The position numbers and the translations under genes were made by a program. This document shows, one piece after another, positions 23,651 to 34,739 of a stretch of 64,000 nucleotides of DNA. Source of the DNA: Xenopus tropicalis (lineage: Eukaryota > Chordata > Amphibia > Anura > Pipidae); NCBI RefSeq assembly GCF_000004195.4, contig NC_030679.2, positions 150,523,040 to 150,587,039 on the forward strand. The letters run 5' to 3'. The notes beneath the pieces are model-generated. The model did not search any database, was not told the DNA's origin, and saw nothing but the letters and a program-made list of their open reading frames with translations. Numbering within the stretch: position 1 is the stretch's first letter; the number at the start of each line of letters is the position of its first letter.

Positions 23651-23857
23651 GGGCAGATTTATCAAAATGTGAGTTAAGAGCTTAATCCATAAAAACTCAC
23701 CCATGTTCTATTCATCTCTATTAGATTTTTAGAAGAGTGTTCATCAAATGGTGAACTTTTTTGATAAATATGCTTCTAAAAATCCCATAGGAATGAATAG
23801 AACATGTGTGAGTTTTTATGTTTTGAGCTCTAAACTCACATTTTGATAAATCTGCCC
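23651..23857. mobile_element. MITE with perfect 25-bp terminal inverted repeats
   Basis: The left end (23,651-23,675, GGGCAGATTTATCAAA...) is the exact reverse complement of 23,833-23,857. The interior is also largely self-complementary, with 'catgttctattcat' pairing with 'atgaatagaacatg', so the whole 207 bp can fold. No transposase is present. Confidence 0.8.
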
Positions 23858-23999
23858 TTTAATGTGGTGGATCTGAGAGCTGTTTTTGGTTCTGATGCAG
23901 GACCATAGAGGTGAGCAGTGCCAGATAACTTAATTAAATACGTAAATAACTATGAGACCCACTAAAATTCAACATTCAGTGCTCGCCCAATTTTAGGGC

Positions 24000-25190
24000 A
24001 TTTACTGGGTGGGGTTAAGTTTAGGTAGGCCGGCTATATATCATTTTTTTTAGGAGAACCAAAAACTTTTTTTTGAGTATTTCCATTCTGGAACAAGATT
24101 AAGAGCTCAAAATACAAAATGAAAAATTTATATTTTTCATGATATTGGACTTTTTACCAGAAACAAATTTTATTTTATGGACAAAAATTAAACTGATTGG
24201 GAAAGCCTCATGTCTCCCGAATGTGCCAATACCTGATATGTATAGTTTTATGGGGATTTCTTCTATAGATCAAAAACTCCCAGCAGTAAATTACCAAAAT
24301 TTCAAAGCATTACAGCAGAATACGGCATACTTTAGATTCCAAAGTCAAAAATCCTGGAACATTAGGTTTACCCCAGGAAACCATATATTTTTGAAAAGTA
24401 CACATTCTGCCGAATCTGAAATGGGTAACTATGTCTTCCAACTCCTAAGTACCAACCAGCAATACTTTCCTGAATATAGCAGTTTCTATAAAAAATTATG
24501 AAAATTCTAAAAAATCGCCTTAAAGCTTCCACTTTCAAGCATCATGTCTCCCACATAACATAAGGTACCAAGAGAACACATCCTAAATATGAAAGCCAAG
24601 GGTCCACTGAACAGTTTGATGCCCATTGTGCATAGGATCACCAATGTATTTGGCATTTAGATACCCCAAAAGGAAGTTAGTGCATACAAATTGTGCTGGA
24701 GATGCTTTTTGGCTACTGAAAATTCAACACATTTACTTCATTTTTGTGGGGTAAAAACACAAAAATATATATTTACCACCCCAAAACCATATATTTTTGG
24801 AAAGTACACATTCAGGTGAATTCAGAATGGACACCCATGTCTTTTTACTCCAAACTGCAGAGTCACAATGCTTTCCCGCAATTGGTGGTTGTGATGAAAA
24901 ACCTGGAAATGGCAAAAAACCTTACACTTTCAAGCACCTTATCTCCCACATAACATTAGGTACCAAGAAAACACACCCTAAATATGAAAGCCAAGGGTCC
25001 TCTGAACAGTTTGATGCCCATTGTGCATAGGATCACCGATGTATCTGGTATTTACAGACCCCAAAAGGAAGTTAGTGCATACAAAATGCACACACTGGAA
25101 TTTAAGGTACCGGCATGTGTATTATGTGCCATAAGACCCCCTAACAGTACGGAGACCCTAGAAAACCATACATTTTCTGAAAATACATTG
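24000..25190. repeat. ~380-395 bp tandem repeats, third locus
   Basis: 'aacagtttgatgccc' recurs at 24,610 and 25,005, and the 'gaaaagtacacattc' mark at about 24,395 and 24,802. The array is cut at about 25,190, where the OR4 3' flank begins within the 'ttttctgaaaatac' part of a unit. Confidence 0.6.
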
Positions 25191-25269
25191 CATTTGCCCA
25201 AAAAATAGTGCTTTTTGTTGTCTGTGCCCAAAGGGAATAAAATTGTCATTAACAGTTTAAATACACATT

Positions 25270-26253
25270 TCACCAAAGCAACTTCAATCTTCTTTTTCTG
25301 CTGCTTAAATTAAGTATAAAAAAAGAAATTTGATTTGACATATACTTCCGTAGAGCAACTTTAATCTCATTGTTTCTCAGGCTGTATACTATGGGATTGA
25401 AACATGGGGTTCCGACTGTGTATAGAAGGGACAGTATTTTATTGATATTGAAGTTACGTTGTTTGGATGGTACCATGTAAACTGTAAAGAGAGTCCCATA
25501 GTACATGCACACAACTATTAAATGGGAGCTGCAAGTGGAGAAGGCTTTGTGTCTTCCTTCAGTAGAGGAGATCCTGAGAATGGCAAGGCTGATGGAAACG
25601 TAAGTAAAAATTATGAAGCAAAAAGGGAGCAGCATAAAAGGTATGACCAAAATAATATGTGTTAGTTTCACAGCTTTATAATCTGTGCAGGAAAGTTCAA
25701 TAATAGGGGTTAAATCACAGAAATAATGATCTATAACAAATGGGCCACAGAACTGCAAATTAGATGTTAGAAGACTTATAAACAAACTTAATATAAACCC
25801 TAAGCCCCAAGAACAAAGACTCATATAGAGGCAAAGCCTGAAACCCATTATGGAGGCATAATGAAGTGGGGAGCAGATGGCCAGATATCGGTCATAGGCC
25901 ATGGCTGTGAGGAGATAAACTTCTGTAGACCCTGCAACACCATAGAAGTAAAACTGTGTGATACAACCAGTAGCAGATATTGTGCCCCCTCCATTCAGTA
26001 ATAACCACAAGAAATTTGGAGTAATACTGGTACTGAGCAAAACATCAGCCAGAGACAGCTGGGAGAGAAGGGCGTACATGGGAGATCTCAGGGCTGAGAC
26101 TGTTATTACCAATATAATTATAAGAAGATTTCCAAATAATGTCACAATATAAATCCAGAGAAACAGAACAAAGAGAAACTCATTGATTATCTGAGAGTTC
26201 TGAAATCCCAAGAGAAGGAAAGATATACCTGATGTCTGATTCACCTTATGCAT
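25270..26253 (-). CDS. Class II odorant receptor, copy 4 (OR4)
   Basis: Intact 327-aa OR with verified ATG (GCAATGCAT) and the full motif set (NQT, GN, PMY, LSLAD, MAYDRYLAIC, KAFSTCSSH, NPIVYSLRN). Signature stretches are mosaic: TM3 (VAGSTEVYLLT) and the loop before TM7 (SKQRNF) resemble OR1, while TM4 (LGFILSLFI) is that of OR3. The C-terminal tail ends RKRRLKLLW as in OR5. It is an expected odorant GPCR in olfactory neurons with unknown ligand. Confidence 0.95.
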   Translation of the reverse strand: MHKVNQTSGISFLLLGFQNSQIINEFLFVLFLWIYIVTLFGNLLIIILVITVSALRSPMYALLSQLSLADVLLSTSITPNFLWLLLNGGGTISATGCITQFYFYGVAGSTEVYLLTAMAYDRYLAICSPLHYASIMGFRLCLYMSLCSWGLGFILSLFISLLTSNLQFCGPFVIDHYFCDLTPIIELSCTDYKAVKLTHIILVIPFMLLPFCFIIFTYVSISLAILRISSTEGRHKAFSTCSSHLIVVCMYYGTLFTVYMVPSKQRNFNINKILSLLYTVGTPCFNPIVYSLRNNEIKVALRKYMSNQISFFILNLSSRKRRLKLLW

Positions 26254-26256
26254 TGC

Positions 26257-27470
26257 CTGGAACCGTACAACAGAGAAGTTAGAAGATATACTTACAGTAT
26301 TTGATGCCTTGTGTTAAAAAAAGGTTCTCTCCAATTACCTTTTTGTATGATTAAACAGGGACTCTCTCCCCAGTCTGAAATATGAAAATCTGGTAGCCGG
26401 GCATAACTCTCCCCCACAACCAGGAATCAGCCCCTCAACTCATCATTTTCCATTTTTTTAACTCAAGTCACTGCCTGGTTGTTATGGTAAGTGTGTCCCA
26501 AGCAACCAAATAACAGTTTTAACCCAAACTAGAAAAATGACATGACAATTGTAAATCAAATTACAGTGATACTGTCAACAGAATGAGAGAAGTGAATGAA
26601 GATTTATGGTTTCCACTTGTGAGTTTCCCTACAGAACAGTGACTTTAAATACAAAGATGTACAAAGCTCCCAGAGTACAATAACTTAAGCCAATAAGTTT
26701 TTCCTATTTATGTTTTAAAGATAAAATGTCCATGATGAGTTTTTTTTAAAGAAAATACTATGTTTAATTGTAAGTAGATGTAGACTTTTCTCGTTGGTTC
26801 CTATGTGGAAATCTATTAGTATTTCAAAGCAATGATTAGCATTATATCACATATGGGCACATTTGTACTGGAACTGAGATGCAGCTGATCCTGAGCCTTT
26901 GGGCTAAACTCCATGGGAAATTTTGTAGTAGGAACTAATGGAAAAATCTGTTGTGTAAACTACATGGAAGAATTGACCTCCAACACAACATGGCTGTCTG
27001 CATCCAACAAGATCAAATCTGATGGTGTCTGAAAGACTTTTTTTTGCTCATTGAAATACATTGACTGATGGATGTAGATGCAGAAACAAAACCCACCATC
27101 CGACATTACATTACAGCCTATAGAGATCGGATTTTGTAGGGTCCTACAAAATCTTGTGCTGTTGCATGACAAGATCAGATAAAATCTGACCCACAAAATC
27201 TGATCAAAATCTCCTGTGGAGTTTAGTCCTTTCAGTGACCCAGATTATCATGGGAAGTTTAGTAGAAATGGGAAATCTCACACCTGCCCATTTGAGGGAG
27301 CAGAGAAACCAGTAAGAAACAGCAGTGAGTGATACATTTCTCCTGTAATGGGAAGTTGCCTTTGGGGCTTGTTGGGAACTGCAAATGGGAAAGGAAAGAA
27401 TCCTGTAGGGTGAGCAGTGCCATTCAGCAAAGAGCAGCCATAACTCTATACTGCATGGATAAGGGAAGCC
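26257..27470 (-). other. Predicted OR4 leader exon and intron
   Basis: Same donor (GGGCAG|GTGTGAG, exon end 27,284) and acceptor (TTCCAG, 26,257) as OR1, giving a 1,027-nt intron. The interior near 26,290-26,560 matches the OR6 intron (40,853-41,090), so these two copies share a recent history. Confidence 0.55.
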
Positions 27471-27491
27471 ATTTGGCATTACAGAGATGGG

Positions 27492-27585
27492 GTTTTTATA
27501 CCTTTGGAAAGGAACATAACAGCCATTCTGTAACTATCCCCTGGGCCGTGTATAACACAGACTCTCACAGGGAGCTCCCTGGGGC
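27492..27585 (-). promoter_or_regulatory. OR4 core promoter
   Basis: The TATA box occupies 27,501-27,492. EBF-like sites TCCCCTGGGC at 27,537-27,546 and TCCCTGGGGC at 27,576-27,585 are both intact. Confidence 0.65.
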
Positions 27586-27823
27586 ACAACCAGAAGCTTG
27601 TTATGAACAGCAATTTCTTTCTACAGAAAATGAGAAAATATTATTGAAAGACATTTTTGCACCCCCATCCAACCAAAAAGTAATTTTCGTGTACCTACAT
27701 GTAATGCAGTTTGTAAGATCTCTGTTTTTTTTTCAATAAATACCCCAAATACACCAAATAATAAAAGAAATGTTACACAGGAATTTACCCGCATTAAATT
27801 CACAAAAAAAGCAAAATGACACT

Positions 27824-28531
27824 TGGGGGCTGATTTACTAACCCACGAATCCGACCCGAATTGGAAAAGTTCCGACTTGAAAACGAACATTTTGCGACTT
27901 TTTCGTATGTTTTGCGATTTTTTCGGATTCTGTACGAATTTTTCGTTACCAATACGATTTTTGCGTAAAAACGCGAGTTTTTCGTATCCATTACGAAAGT
28001 TGCGTAAAAAGTTGCGCATTTTTCGTAGCGTTAAAACTTACGCGAAAAGTTGCGCAACTTTTCGCGTAAGTTTTAACGCTACGCAAAATGCGCAACTTTT
28101 TACGCAACTTTCGTAATGGATAGGAAAACTCGCGTTTTTACGCAAAAATCGTATTGGTAACGAAAAATTCGTAAAGAATCCGAAAAAATCGCAAAACATA
28201 CGAAAAAATCGCAAAGTACCGATCATTACGAAAAAAACGCAATCGGACTCCATTCGACCCGTTCGTGGGTAAGTAAATCAGCCCCTTGGGGTATGGTTCC
28301 TATCTGTTCCCGTTTCATGGGGATTAGCCTGTTTTAGGAACTTGGTCCCTGGGGAAAACTGCCCTGGGAAATGTCCCCTTCTGCTAAATATAAGTTTTAA
28401 AGTCCCCACTATCTACTGTAAATCTACCTACCCAACACTGGCAATCTATTCAATTGGCACACAATTCTCAATTTTCAAGAGACAGTAGAGTGGTGGGATT
28501 GGACAGTCTGCAAGTGATTGAACCCGGAACC
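27824..28531. repeat. Inverted duplication, left arm (palindromic MITE plus flank)
   Basis: The first 460 bp (27,825-28,286) is a palindromic MITE, symmetric about 28,045 with 'acttacgcgaaaag' and 'cttttcgcgtaagt' near its centre and ends reading GGGGCTGATTTACTTA or close to it. It is followed by about 245 bp of other sequence. The whole is present in reverse orientation at 30,228-30,931. Confidence 0.85.
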
Positions 28532-28589
28532 CTATGCAGACTCACCAATCCCACGGTTCTGCTTAGTCTTGAAAATTAAGAAGTGCACA

Positions 28590-29124
28590 CCTAGAAACCA
28601 AGAGAAGAGCTGTGTAGAAAATTCCCCTCTTTGATCCTTTGCTGTTCCTGTTTGCCCCAGTCCTACTTCATTATACTGTGTCTTTAAGAAAGTCCAGCAC
28701 GCTGCTGTAAAGCTGTGCCAACCTGCAACACAAGGAAGAAACTGAAAAGCTAGAGAAGGAAAATAGTGAAAAGTGATCAGGGCAAAAGGAGAAGAGAAGC
28801 TACAAGAAAAAAAAACACAAGGGGCTAAAGGAGCAACATACAAAATGTGATAAGGAGAGAAAATCAGTAACCAAAAAAGGGCCAGAGGTAAAACACGGAG
28901 GGGTAGTAAAAATGGAAGAGAAAATCAAGGTACAGAACACAAGAAAGTGGAGGAGATGAGTGACGTAAGGTGAGAATCACAGGAAGAGGTGACAGAGGAA
29001 ATATATGAGCAGAAATATTGGAAGAAGATAGAAATGCAAATGGATAGTGAGGATAAGACAAATTTGGCTTTAATTGTACCAGATGTTCCAGGTGCATTAT
29101 TATTATTATTATTATTATCAACAT
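28590..29124. other. Spacer between inverted arms, purine-rich
   Basis: Purine-rich on the plus strand between 28,730 and 29,040; no gene is recognised. An (ATT)n microsatellite at 29,096-29,118 and 'cagcgctgtacaataag' mark the 3' end of the adjoining LINE. Confidence 0.4.
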
Positions 29125-29619
29125 TTATTTATAAAGCACCAGCATATTCCGCAGCGCTGTACAATAAGTGGGTTGACATGATTTGGTAAGTGATTGGATA
29201 TGAGGGGTGAAGGACAGGGCAGAATCAAGGATAACCCCAAGGCACCGGGCCTGGGAAGATGGGGTGATGGTAGAATTGTTAACTGTTATAGATACCTCGG
29301 GAACAATGTGGGCGTTGGATGGGGGAAAGAGAACCAGTTCAGTTTTAGAGAGGTTTAATTTGAGGTAACGTTGGGACATCCAAGTGGAGATAGCGAACAG
29401 GCAGGAAGAGACGCCAGTTAGAAGCTCTGGGTTGAGATCAGGAGAGGAAAGATAGATCTGAGTATCCCCAGCATAGAGGTGGTACTGAAAGCCAAAAGAA
29501 CTGATTAGTTTGCCAAGTGAGGAGGTATAGAGAGAAAATAGTAAGGGGCCCAGGGCAGAGCCTTGAGGAACCCCAACAGAAAGAGGCAGGGTAATGCCTT
29601 TACCCTGTATGCAATACAA
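29125..29619 (-). pseudogene. L2-like LINE reverse transcriptase fragment
   Basis: The 164-codon open fragment has [16 protein letters not shown], then [11 protein letters not shown] where the catalytic YADD should be, then [19 protein letters not shown], in the order of the C-terminal half of an L2/CR1-group RT. The second motif aspartate is replaced by G, and both ends are truncated. Its 3' end points to the (ATT)n tract at 29,100. Confidence 0.8.
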
Positions 29620-30227
29620 CCCTAATGTTCCACTGGCCCTGACTGTATAAAATAAAATAAAACCCCATTCATTAAAGGTAGAGATGTAGCCAGCGCCCTA
29701 TGGAGGTACCCACATCCAAACACTATAATTCTGTATAGTTGCACTCAGTGCCAATCTGTCCTGCTTGCCTGCTGTTACTAGTCAAGTGCAGTTCCACCTA
29801 CTGACATAGAGGAAACCAAGCGCTACTGCCACCTCTGGGCCAGGAGGAACATTCAGGGCTGCCTCTGTGCCCTACATTAATAGCTGCAGCGCACTTGTGT
29901 CCAAGGAATTGGGCATACACGTTACTCTTGTGCTGAACGTCGGAAATGATACCAACTGGACCAGGAGAACTTTAAGCACAATTGTGTCCCATTTACGGTG
30001 TTAACTTTAATGTGCCAGGAGCAGCTCCCCCTTAACGCCACTGGAATTCTGGGGAGAAAAGCTGCATTATGGCGACTGCACTTGAAATTGTACTTTGCAA
30101 TCTGGTGCTTTACAGTATTTAGTGATAAGTCTTAGGCAATGGGACCCGCTGAGATCACATTTAGAAGAAGTCGAGTGGTGAAATGTTTTTAAAATTATTT
30201 CCAGTTGCTTTTGATTTACTCATGGGG
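29620..30227. other. Displaced pieces of the OR4 upstream block
   Basis: 29,660-29,710 matches about 5,985-6,040 and 30,108-30,175 matches about 6,042-6,105, so the OR4 upstream block resumes here. The 27.8-29.6 kb inserts therefore landed inside it. The remainder is unassigned. Confidence 0.5.
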
Positions 30228-30931
30228 TTCCGGGTTCAATCACTTGCAGACTGTCCAATCCCACCACTCTACTGTCTCTTGAAAATTGAGAATTGTGTGC
30301 CAATTGAATAGATTGCCAGTGTTGGGTAGGTAGATTTACAGTAGATAGTGGGGACTTTAAAACTTATATTTAGCAGAAGGGGACATTTCCCAGGGCAGTT
30401 TTCCCCAGGGACCAAGTTCCTAAAACAGGCTAATCCCCATGAAACGGGAACAGATAGGAACCATACCCCAAGGGGCTGATTTACTTACCCACGAACGGGT
30501 CGAATGGAGTCCGATTGCGTTTTTTTCGTAATGATCTGTACTTTGCGATTTTTTCGTATGTTTTGCGATTTTTTCGGATTCTTTACGAATTTTTCGGATC
30601 CAATACGATTTTTGCGTAAAAACGCGAGTTTTCCTATCCATTACGAAAGTTGCGTAAAAAGTTGCACATTTTGCGTAGCGTTAAAACTTACGCGAAAAAT
30701 GCGCAACTTTTCGCGTAAGTTTTAACGCTACGCAAAATGCGCAACTTTTTACGCAACTTTCGTAATGGATACGAAAAACTCGCGTTTTTACGCAAAAATC
30801 GTATTGGATCCGAAAAATTCGTACAGAATCCGAAAAAATCGCAAAACATACGAAAAAGTCGCAAAATATTCGTTTTCAAGTCGGAACTTTTCCAATTCGG
30901 GTCGGATTCGTGGGTTAGTAAATCAGCCCCT
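30228..30931. repeat. Inverted duplication, right arm
   Basis: Reverse complement of 27,824-28,531 with few differences: 245 bp of flank (30,228-30,470) then the 460-bp palindromic MITE (30,471-30,931). 'gggttcaatcac' near 30,232 resembles a tRNA B box, so the flank could be SINE-derived; that is weak. Confidence 0.85.
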
Positions 30932-31164
30932 TAGTGATGAATGAATCTGTTTCATTTCACCATAAAATTTGCGAAATGGCACGAAAACCTTTGTTTATGT
31001 GACCGCACCCATATTTACATGACCGCACCTCTTTTTTTTATGCGGCCACGCCCAATTTTTTTACTTCTTTTGACGAGAGGCAAAGTTTTGTGAAACAATT
31101 CACCAATGCCGAAATGTGGAAATTCGCTGCGAATCCATGCTCATCACTATTTACTCTTACTAAA

Positions 31165-31490
31165 TAGAGGTATGGGACTTGTTATCCAGAATGCTCGGGC
31201 CCTGGGTTTTCTGGATAAGGGATCTTTCTGTAATTTGGATCTCCATACCTTATGTCTACTAAAATCATTTAAACATTAATTAAACCCAGTAGGACTGATT
31301 TGGCCCAAATAAGGGGTAATTATATCTTAATTGGGATCAAGTACAGGTACTGTTTTATTATTACAGAGAAAAGGGAATCATTTAACCATGAAATAAACCC
31401 AATAGGGCTGTTCTGCCCCCAATAAGGGGTAATTATATCTTAGTTGGGATCAAGTACAGGTACTGTTTTATTATTACAGAGAAAAGGGAA
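31165..31490. repeat. Dispersed repeat, two partial copies
   Basis: 'aaataaggggtaattatatctta' and 'aagtacaggtactgttttattattacagagaaaaggga' occur twice about 120 bp apart. A further copy, with 'ggtatggga', 'ccagaatgctcgggccctgg' and 'ggatctccata', lies at 34,900-35,065. Family not assigned. Confidence 0.55.
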
Positions 31491-31519
31491 CTACTCTAAA
31501 AACACAAATTCCAAAATTT

Positions 31520-31870
31520 GAGACTTTCCTTGGACCGGGTTGGAGCTGCAGAGTGCCATTGAGCCCTATGGGGGGCTTTCCTTGGGCCGGGTTGGAGCTG
31601 CAGAGTGCCATTGAGCCCTATGGGAGGCTTTCCTTGGGCCGGGTTGGAGCTGCAGAGTGCCATTGAGCCCTATGGGAGACTTTCCTTGGGCCGGGTTGGA
31701 GCTGCAGAGTGCCATTGAGCCCTATGGGAGACTTTCCTTGGGCCGGGTTGGAGCTACAGAGTGCCATTGAGCCCTATGGGAGACTTTCCTTGGGCCGGGT
31801 TGGAGCTGCAGAGTGCCATTGAGCCCTATGGGAGACTTTTCTTGGGCCAGGTTGGAGCTGCAGAGTGCTG
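31520..31870. repeat. 52-bp tandem repeat, 7 copies
   Basis: Same unit as 14,921-16,225, with 'ggagctgcagagtgccattg' from 31,543 to 31,855 in six 52-bp steps (the final copy breaks off after 'cagagtgc'). Confidence 0.95.
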
Positions 31871-32279
31871 AGTGGCACTGTGGAAAGGCCACAAAGGTCT
31901 GAGCCTAGGGCGGCACAAATTGGGGAATGGCATGCCGCTCCGCCACACCAAAAATGTTTTTCTCACATACGGAGCAATGGGGACCTCTCCCCCACAGCTC
32001 CATAAGCGATTGTAAAGCCCTGCGCATATGTGATCGTGAGTTTGCGCTGTGGGGGGTGTGCACGCTATTTGCGGGGGGGGGGGTGACAGACAGGGGGCAG
32101 CCTTACAAATCCGGCCCTAGATAGGGAACATACCAGGCAGAAATTAAATTTTTATACTAAGTTTCATACGGCAGCCTACAACAGAAGAAACATTATACAG
32201 AGGCATTGGAATGTATTGTTGGCTGATACTGTATTTTTTAGGGTCCACTTAAAAAATCGAGAACCCTTAATTACATTCT
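31871..32279. other. Intergenic, nothing recognised
   Basis: Contains a run of ten G at about 32,072-32,081. No gene or repeat family is identified. Confidence 0.3.
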
Positions 32280-32704
32280 TGCACCTTCTAAAGTATGGCG
32301 CACATGTTCTTATGTAAGACCTAAAAAATTCAGTGCAGATGGTATACCAGCAATTATGGATTTTCATTAATTGTCATTCCACCCATGTGGTTTATTTGTT
32401 GGTTTGTCCATGTGGCAAATTCTATGTGGGGAGGACAATTAGATCGGTTGGCACTAGAATTAGCGAACATATCCACAATATTAAGGCGGGCTAAATCAAC
32501 CCTGGTGTATCTAGGCATTTTAAGAGTTCGCACAATAGTGATCCCAATGGACTGGTTTTCATTGGCCTAGAACAAATCTCCTATCGCATTAGAGGGGGAG
32601 ACCATTTTATTAAACTGAGACAACGTGAGACATATTGGATTATAAAATTGAATTCACTTTATCCTTGTGGTCTTAATTTAGATATTGATTCAGCTGCTTT
32701 CTAA
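32280..32704 (+). pseudogene. Penelope-like GIY-YIG endonuclease fragment
   Basis: Reading from 32,372, the frame gives VVYLLVCPCGKFYVGRT, the VY...FYVG core of a GIY-YIG nuclease with the downstream arginine, then REHI-like SEHIHNIK. There is one TAA at about 32,492, and the same frame then runs to a stop at 32,704 through SRHF and QRETYWI. This is the C-terminal nuclease of a Penelope-like retroelement. The upstream RT part is not in frame. Confidence 0.75.
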
Positions 32705-33400
32705 TCATTATTATTATTTTGTATTTATATTTGTATCTTGCTTTTTCATGAAAAAAAAGAAGAAATCAGAGAGAAGGAAAAAAATTAAAAGAAACACGGA
32801 AGAGGGGGGTGTTGCATTTTATTTCATGACTGTAAATTTTGGTTTGGGTACTGCAATCCTGTAAGTACGAAGAGTGACATTCTACATTTGAAACGCGTTG
32901 AGCTCATTGTTTTTCGGATTTTATTACTTCTGATTTGTGTAAGTAGCCTGTTTTGTGCAGAATATTTGTTTTAATAAACGGTATCATGCTATTTTCATTC
33001 TCTATTGTCCTTCTCATAACGTCAGTACATCCTACAATCAAACATTCAGTCCGGTTTCTTTTGTCGCAGTTGATTTGTGTTCTGGTGAGCATATATACTT
33101 ACCTTAATGAGGCGGTGGTGCCACACTGAATATCATCACTGTTTTGTTTGCTCAGTCACTCACAGTTAGTTGACTCAACACTTATTTGTATTTACTACAC
33201 TATTATTGTATTATCTGTCCCTAATGTAAAGGCCCGTTGATGAAAGAAGAGCAAGAGATACATATACAGTATGACTAATGATAATATTCATGATAGGGAA
33301 TCCCAGACATAAAAGTAAATACATTTGCCCAAACAATACTGCTTTTTGTTCTCTGTGACCAAAGGGAATAAAATTGTCATTAACAGTTTAAATACACAAT
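32705..33400. other. Penelope-like 3' tail and OR5 3' flank
   Basis: 'gaaacgcgttg' near 32,890 suits the tail of the preceding retroelement. From about 33,220 the sequence is the OR 3' flank, matching about 17,640-17,890 downstream of OR3. No gene is seen. Confidence 0.45.
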
Positions 33401-34378
33401 TCACCAAAGCAACTTCAATCTTCTTTTTCTGTTTCTTAAATTGAGTATAAAAAAGAAATTTGACATAAACTTCCGTAGAGCAACTTTAATCTCATTGTTT
33501 CTCAGGCTGTATACTATGGGATTGAAACATGGGGTTCCAACTGTGTATAGAAGGGACAGTATTTTATTAATATTGAAGTTATATTGTTTGGATGGTACCA
33601 TATAAACTATTAGAAGAGTCCCATAGTACATGCACACAACTATTAAATGGGAGCTGCAAGTGGAGAAGGCTTTGTGTCTTCCTTCAGTAGAGGAGATCCT
33701 GAGAATGGCAAGGCCAATGGCAACATAAGTGTAAATGATGAAGCAAAAAGGGAGCAGCATAAAAGGTATGGCCAAAATAATATCTGTTAGTTCCACAGCT
33801 TTATAATCTGTGCAGGAAAGTTTAATAAGAGGGGTAAAGTCACAGAAATAATGATCTATAACAAATGGGCCACAGAACTGCAAATTAAATGTCAGAAGAT
33901 TCGCAATTAAAGCCAATATAAGGGCTACACCCCAAGAACAAAGACTCATATAGAGGCAAAGCCTGAAACCCATAATGGAGGCATAATGAAGTGGGGAGCA
34001 GATGGCCAGATATCGGTCATAGGCCATAAATGTGAGGAGATAAAATTCTGAAACTAATGAAACAGCATAGAAGTAAAACTGTGTGATACAACCAGTAGCA
34101 GATATTGTGCCCCCTCCATTCAGTAATAACCACAATAAATTTGGAGTAATACTGGTACTGAGCAAAACATCAGACAGAGACAACTGACTAAGTAGAATGT
34201 ACATGGGAGATCTTAGTTTTGAGATTGTTATCACCAATATAATGATAAGAAGATTTCCAAATAATGTCACAATATAAATCCAGAGAAATGGAACAAAGAG
34301 AAACTCATTGATTATCTGAGAGTTCTGAAATCCCAAGAGAAGGAAAGATATACCTGATGTTTGATTCACCTTATGCAT
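33401..34378 (-). CDS. Class II odorant receptor, copy 5 (OR5)
   Basis: Intact 325-aa OR with verified ATG (GCAATGCAT) and all family motifs. The TM2 region differs from the other copies (SKLRSPMYILLSQLSLSDV where they have SALRSPMYxLLSQLSLADV), and TM3 is FYFYAVSLVSEFYLLT with LLTFMAYDRY. The pre-TM7 loop SKQYNF is shared with OR3. The C-terminus ends RKRRLKLLW. Only about 195 bp separate the TATA box from the ATG. A T-rich acceptor-like TATAGTTCCAG precedes the ATG, but there is no room for a normal intron, so the leader may be unspliced. Confidence 0.95.
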   Translation of the reverse strand: MHKVNQTSGISFLLLGFQNSQIINEFLFVPFLWIYIVTLFGNLLIIILVITISKLRSPMYILLSQLSLSDVLLSTSITPNLLWLLLNGGGTISATGCITQFYFYAVSLVSEFYLLTFMAYDRYLAICSPLHYASIMGFRLCLYMSLCSWGVALILALIANLLTFNLQFCGPFVIDHYFCDFTPLIKLSCTDYKAVELTDIILAIPFMLLPFCFIIYTYVAIGLAILRISSTEGRHKAFSTCSSHLIVVCMYYGTLLIVYMVPSKQYNFNINKILSLLYTVGTPCFNPIVYSLRNNEIKVALRKFMSNFFFILNLRNRKRRLKLLW

Positions 34379-34572
34379 TGCCTGGAACTATAAAAAGAAA
34401 AAATATAACATATACAGTTAGGTCAGAGACAGTTACCAACTTCCACACCAAAATCTATAGGGGTCCTCCACCCAAAAATAATCCTGTAGGGTGAGCAGTG
34501 CCATTGAGCAAAGAGCAGCCATAACTCTATACTGCATGGATAAGGGAAGCCATTTGGCATTACAGAGATGGG

Positions 34573-34666
34573 GTTTTTATACCTTTGGAAAGGAACATAA
34601 CAGCCATTCTGTAACTATCCCCTGGGCCGTGTATAACACAGAGACTTATTGGAAGGTCCCAGGAGG
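34573..34666 (-). promoter_or_regulatory. OR5 core promoter
   Basis: The TATA box occupies 34,582-34,573 and the proximal EBF-like TCCCCTGGGC 34,618-34,627. The distal site is degraded to TCCCAGGAGG at 34,657-34,666. Confidence 0.6.
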
Positions 34667-34739
34667 ATAAGGAGAAGTTTGTTATGAACGGCAATTTCTT
34701 TCTACAGAAAATGACAAAAAAATGATTGAAAGACATTTT

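Noticed and set aside
30226..30260. tRNA gene suggested by a B-box-like 'gggttcaatcac'
   Set aside because: No A box or cloverleaf could be fitted. At best it is a decayed SINE.
27621..30934. Frames of 60-130 codons in the palindromic MITE
   Set aside because: They come from the symmetric, low-complexity MITE sequence and appear on both strands at both copies.
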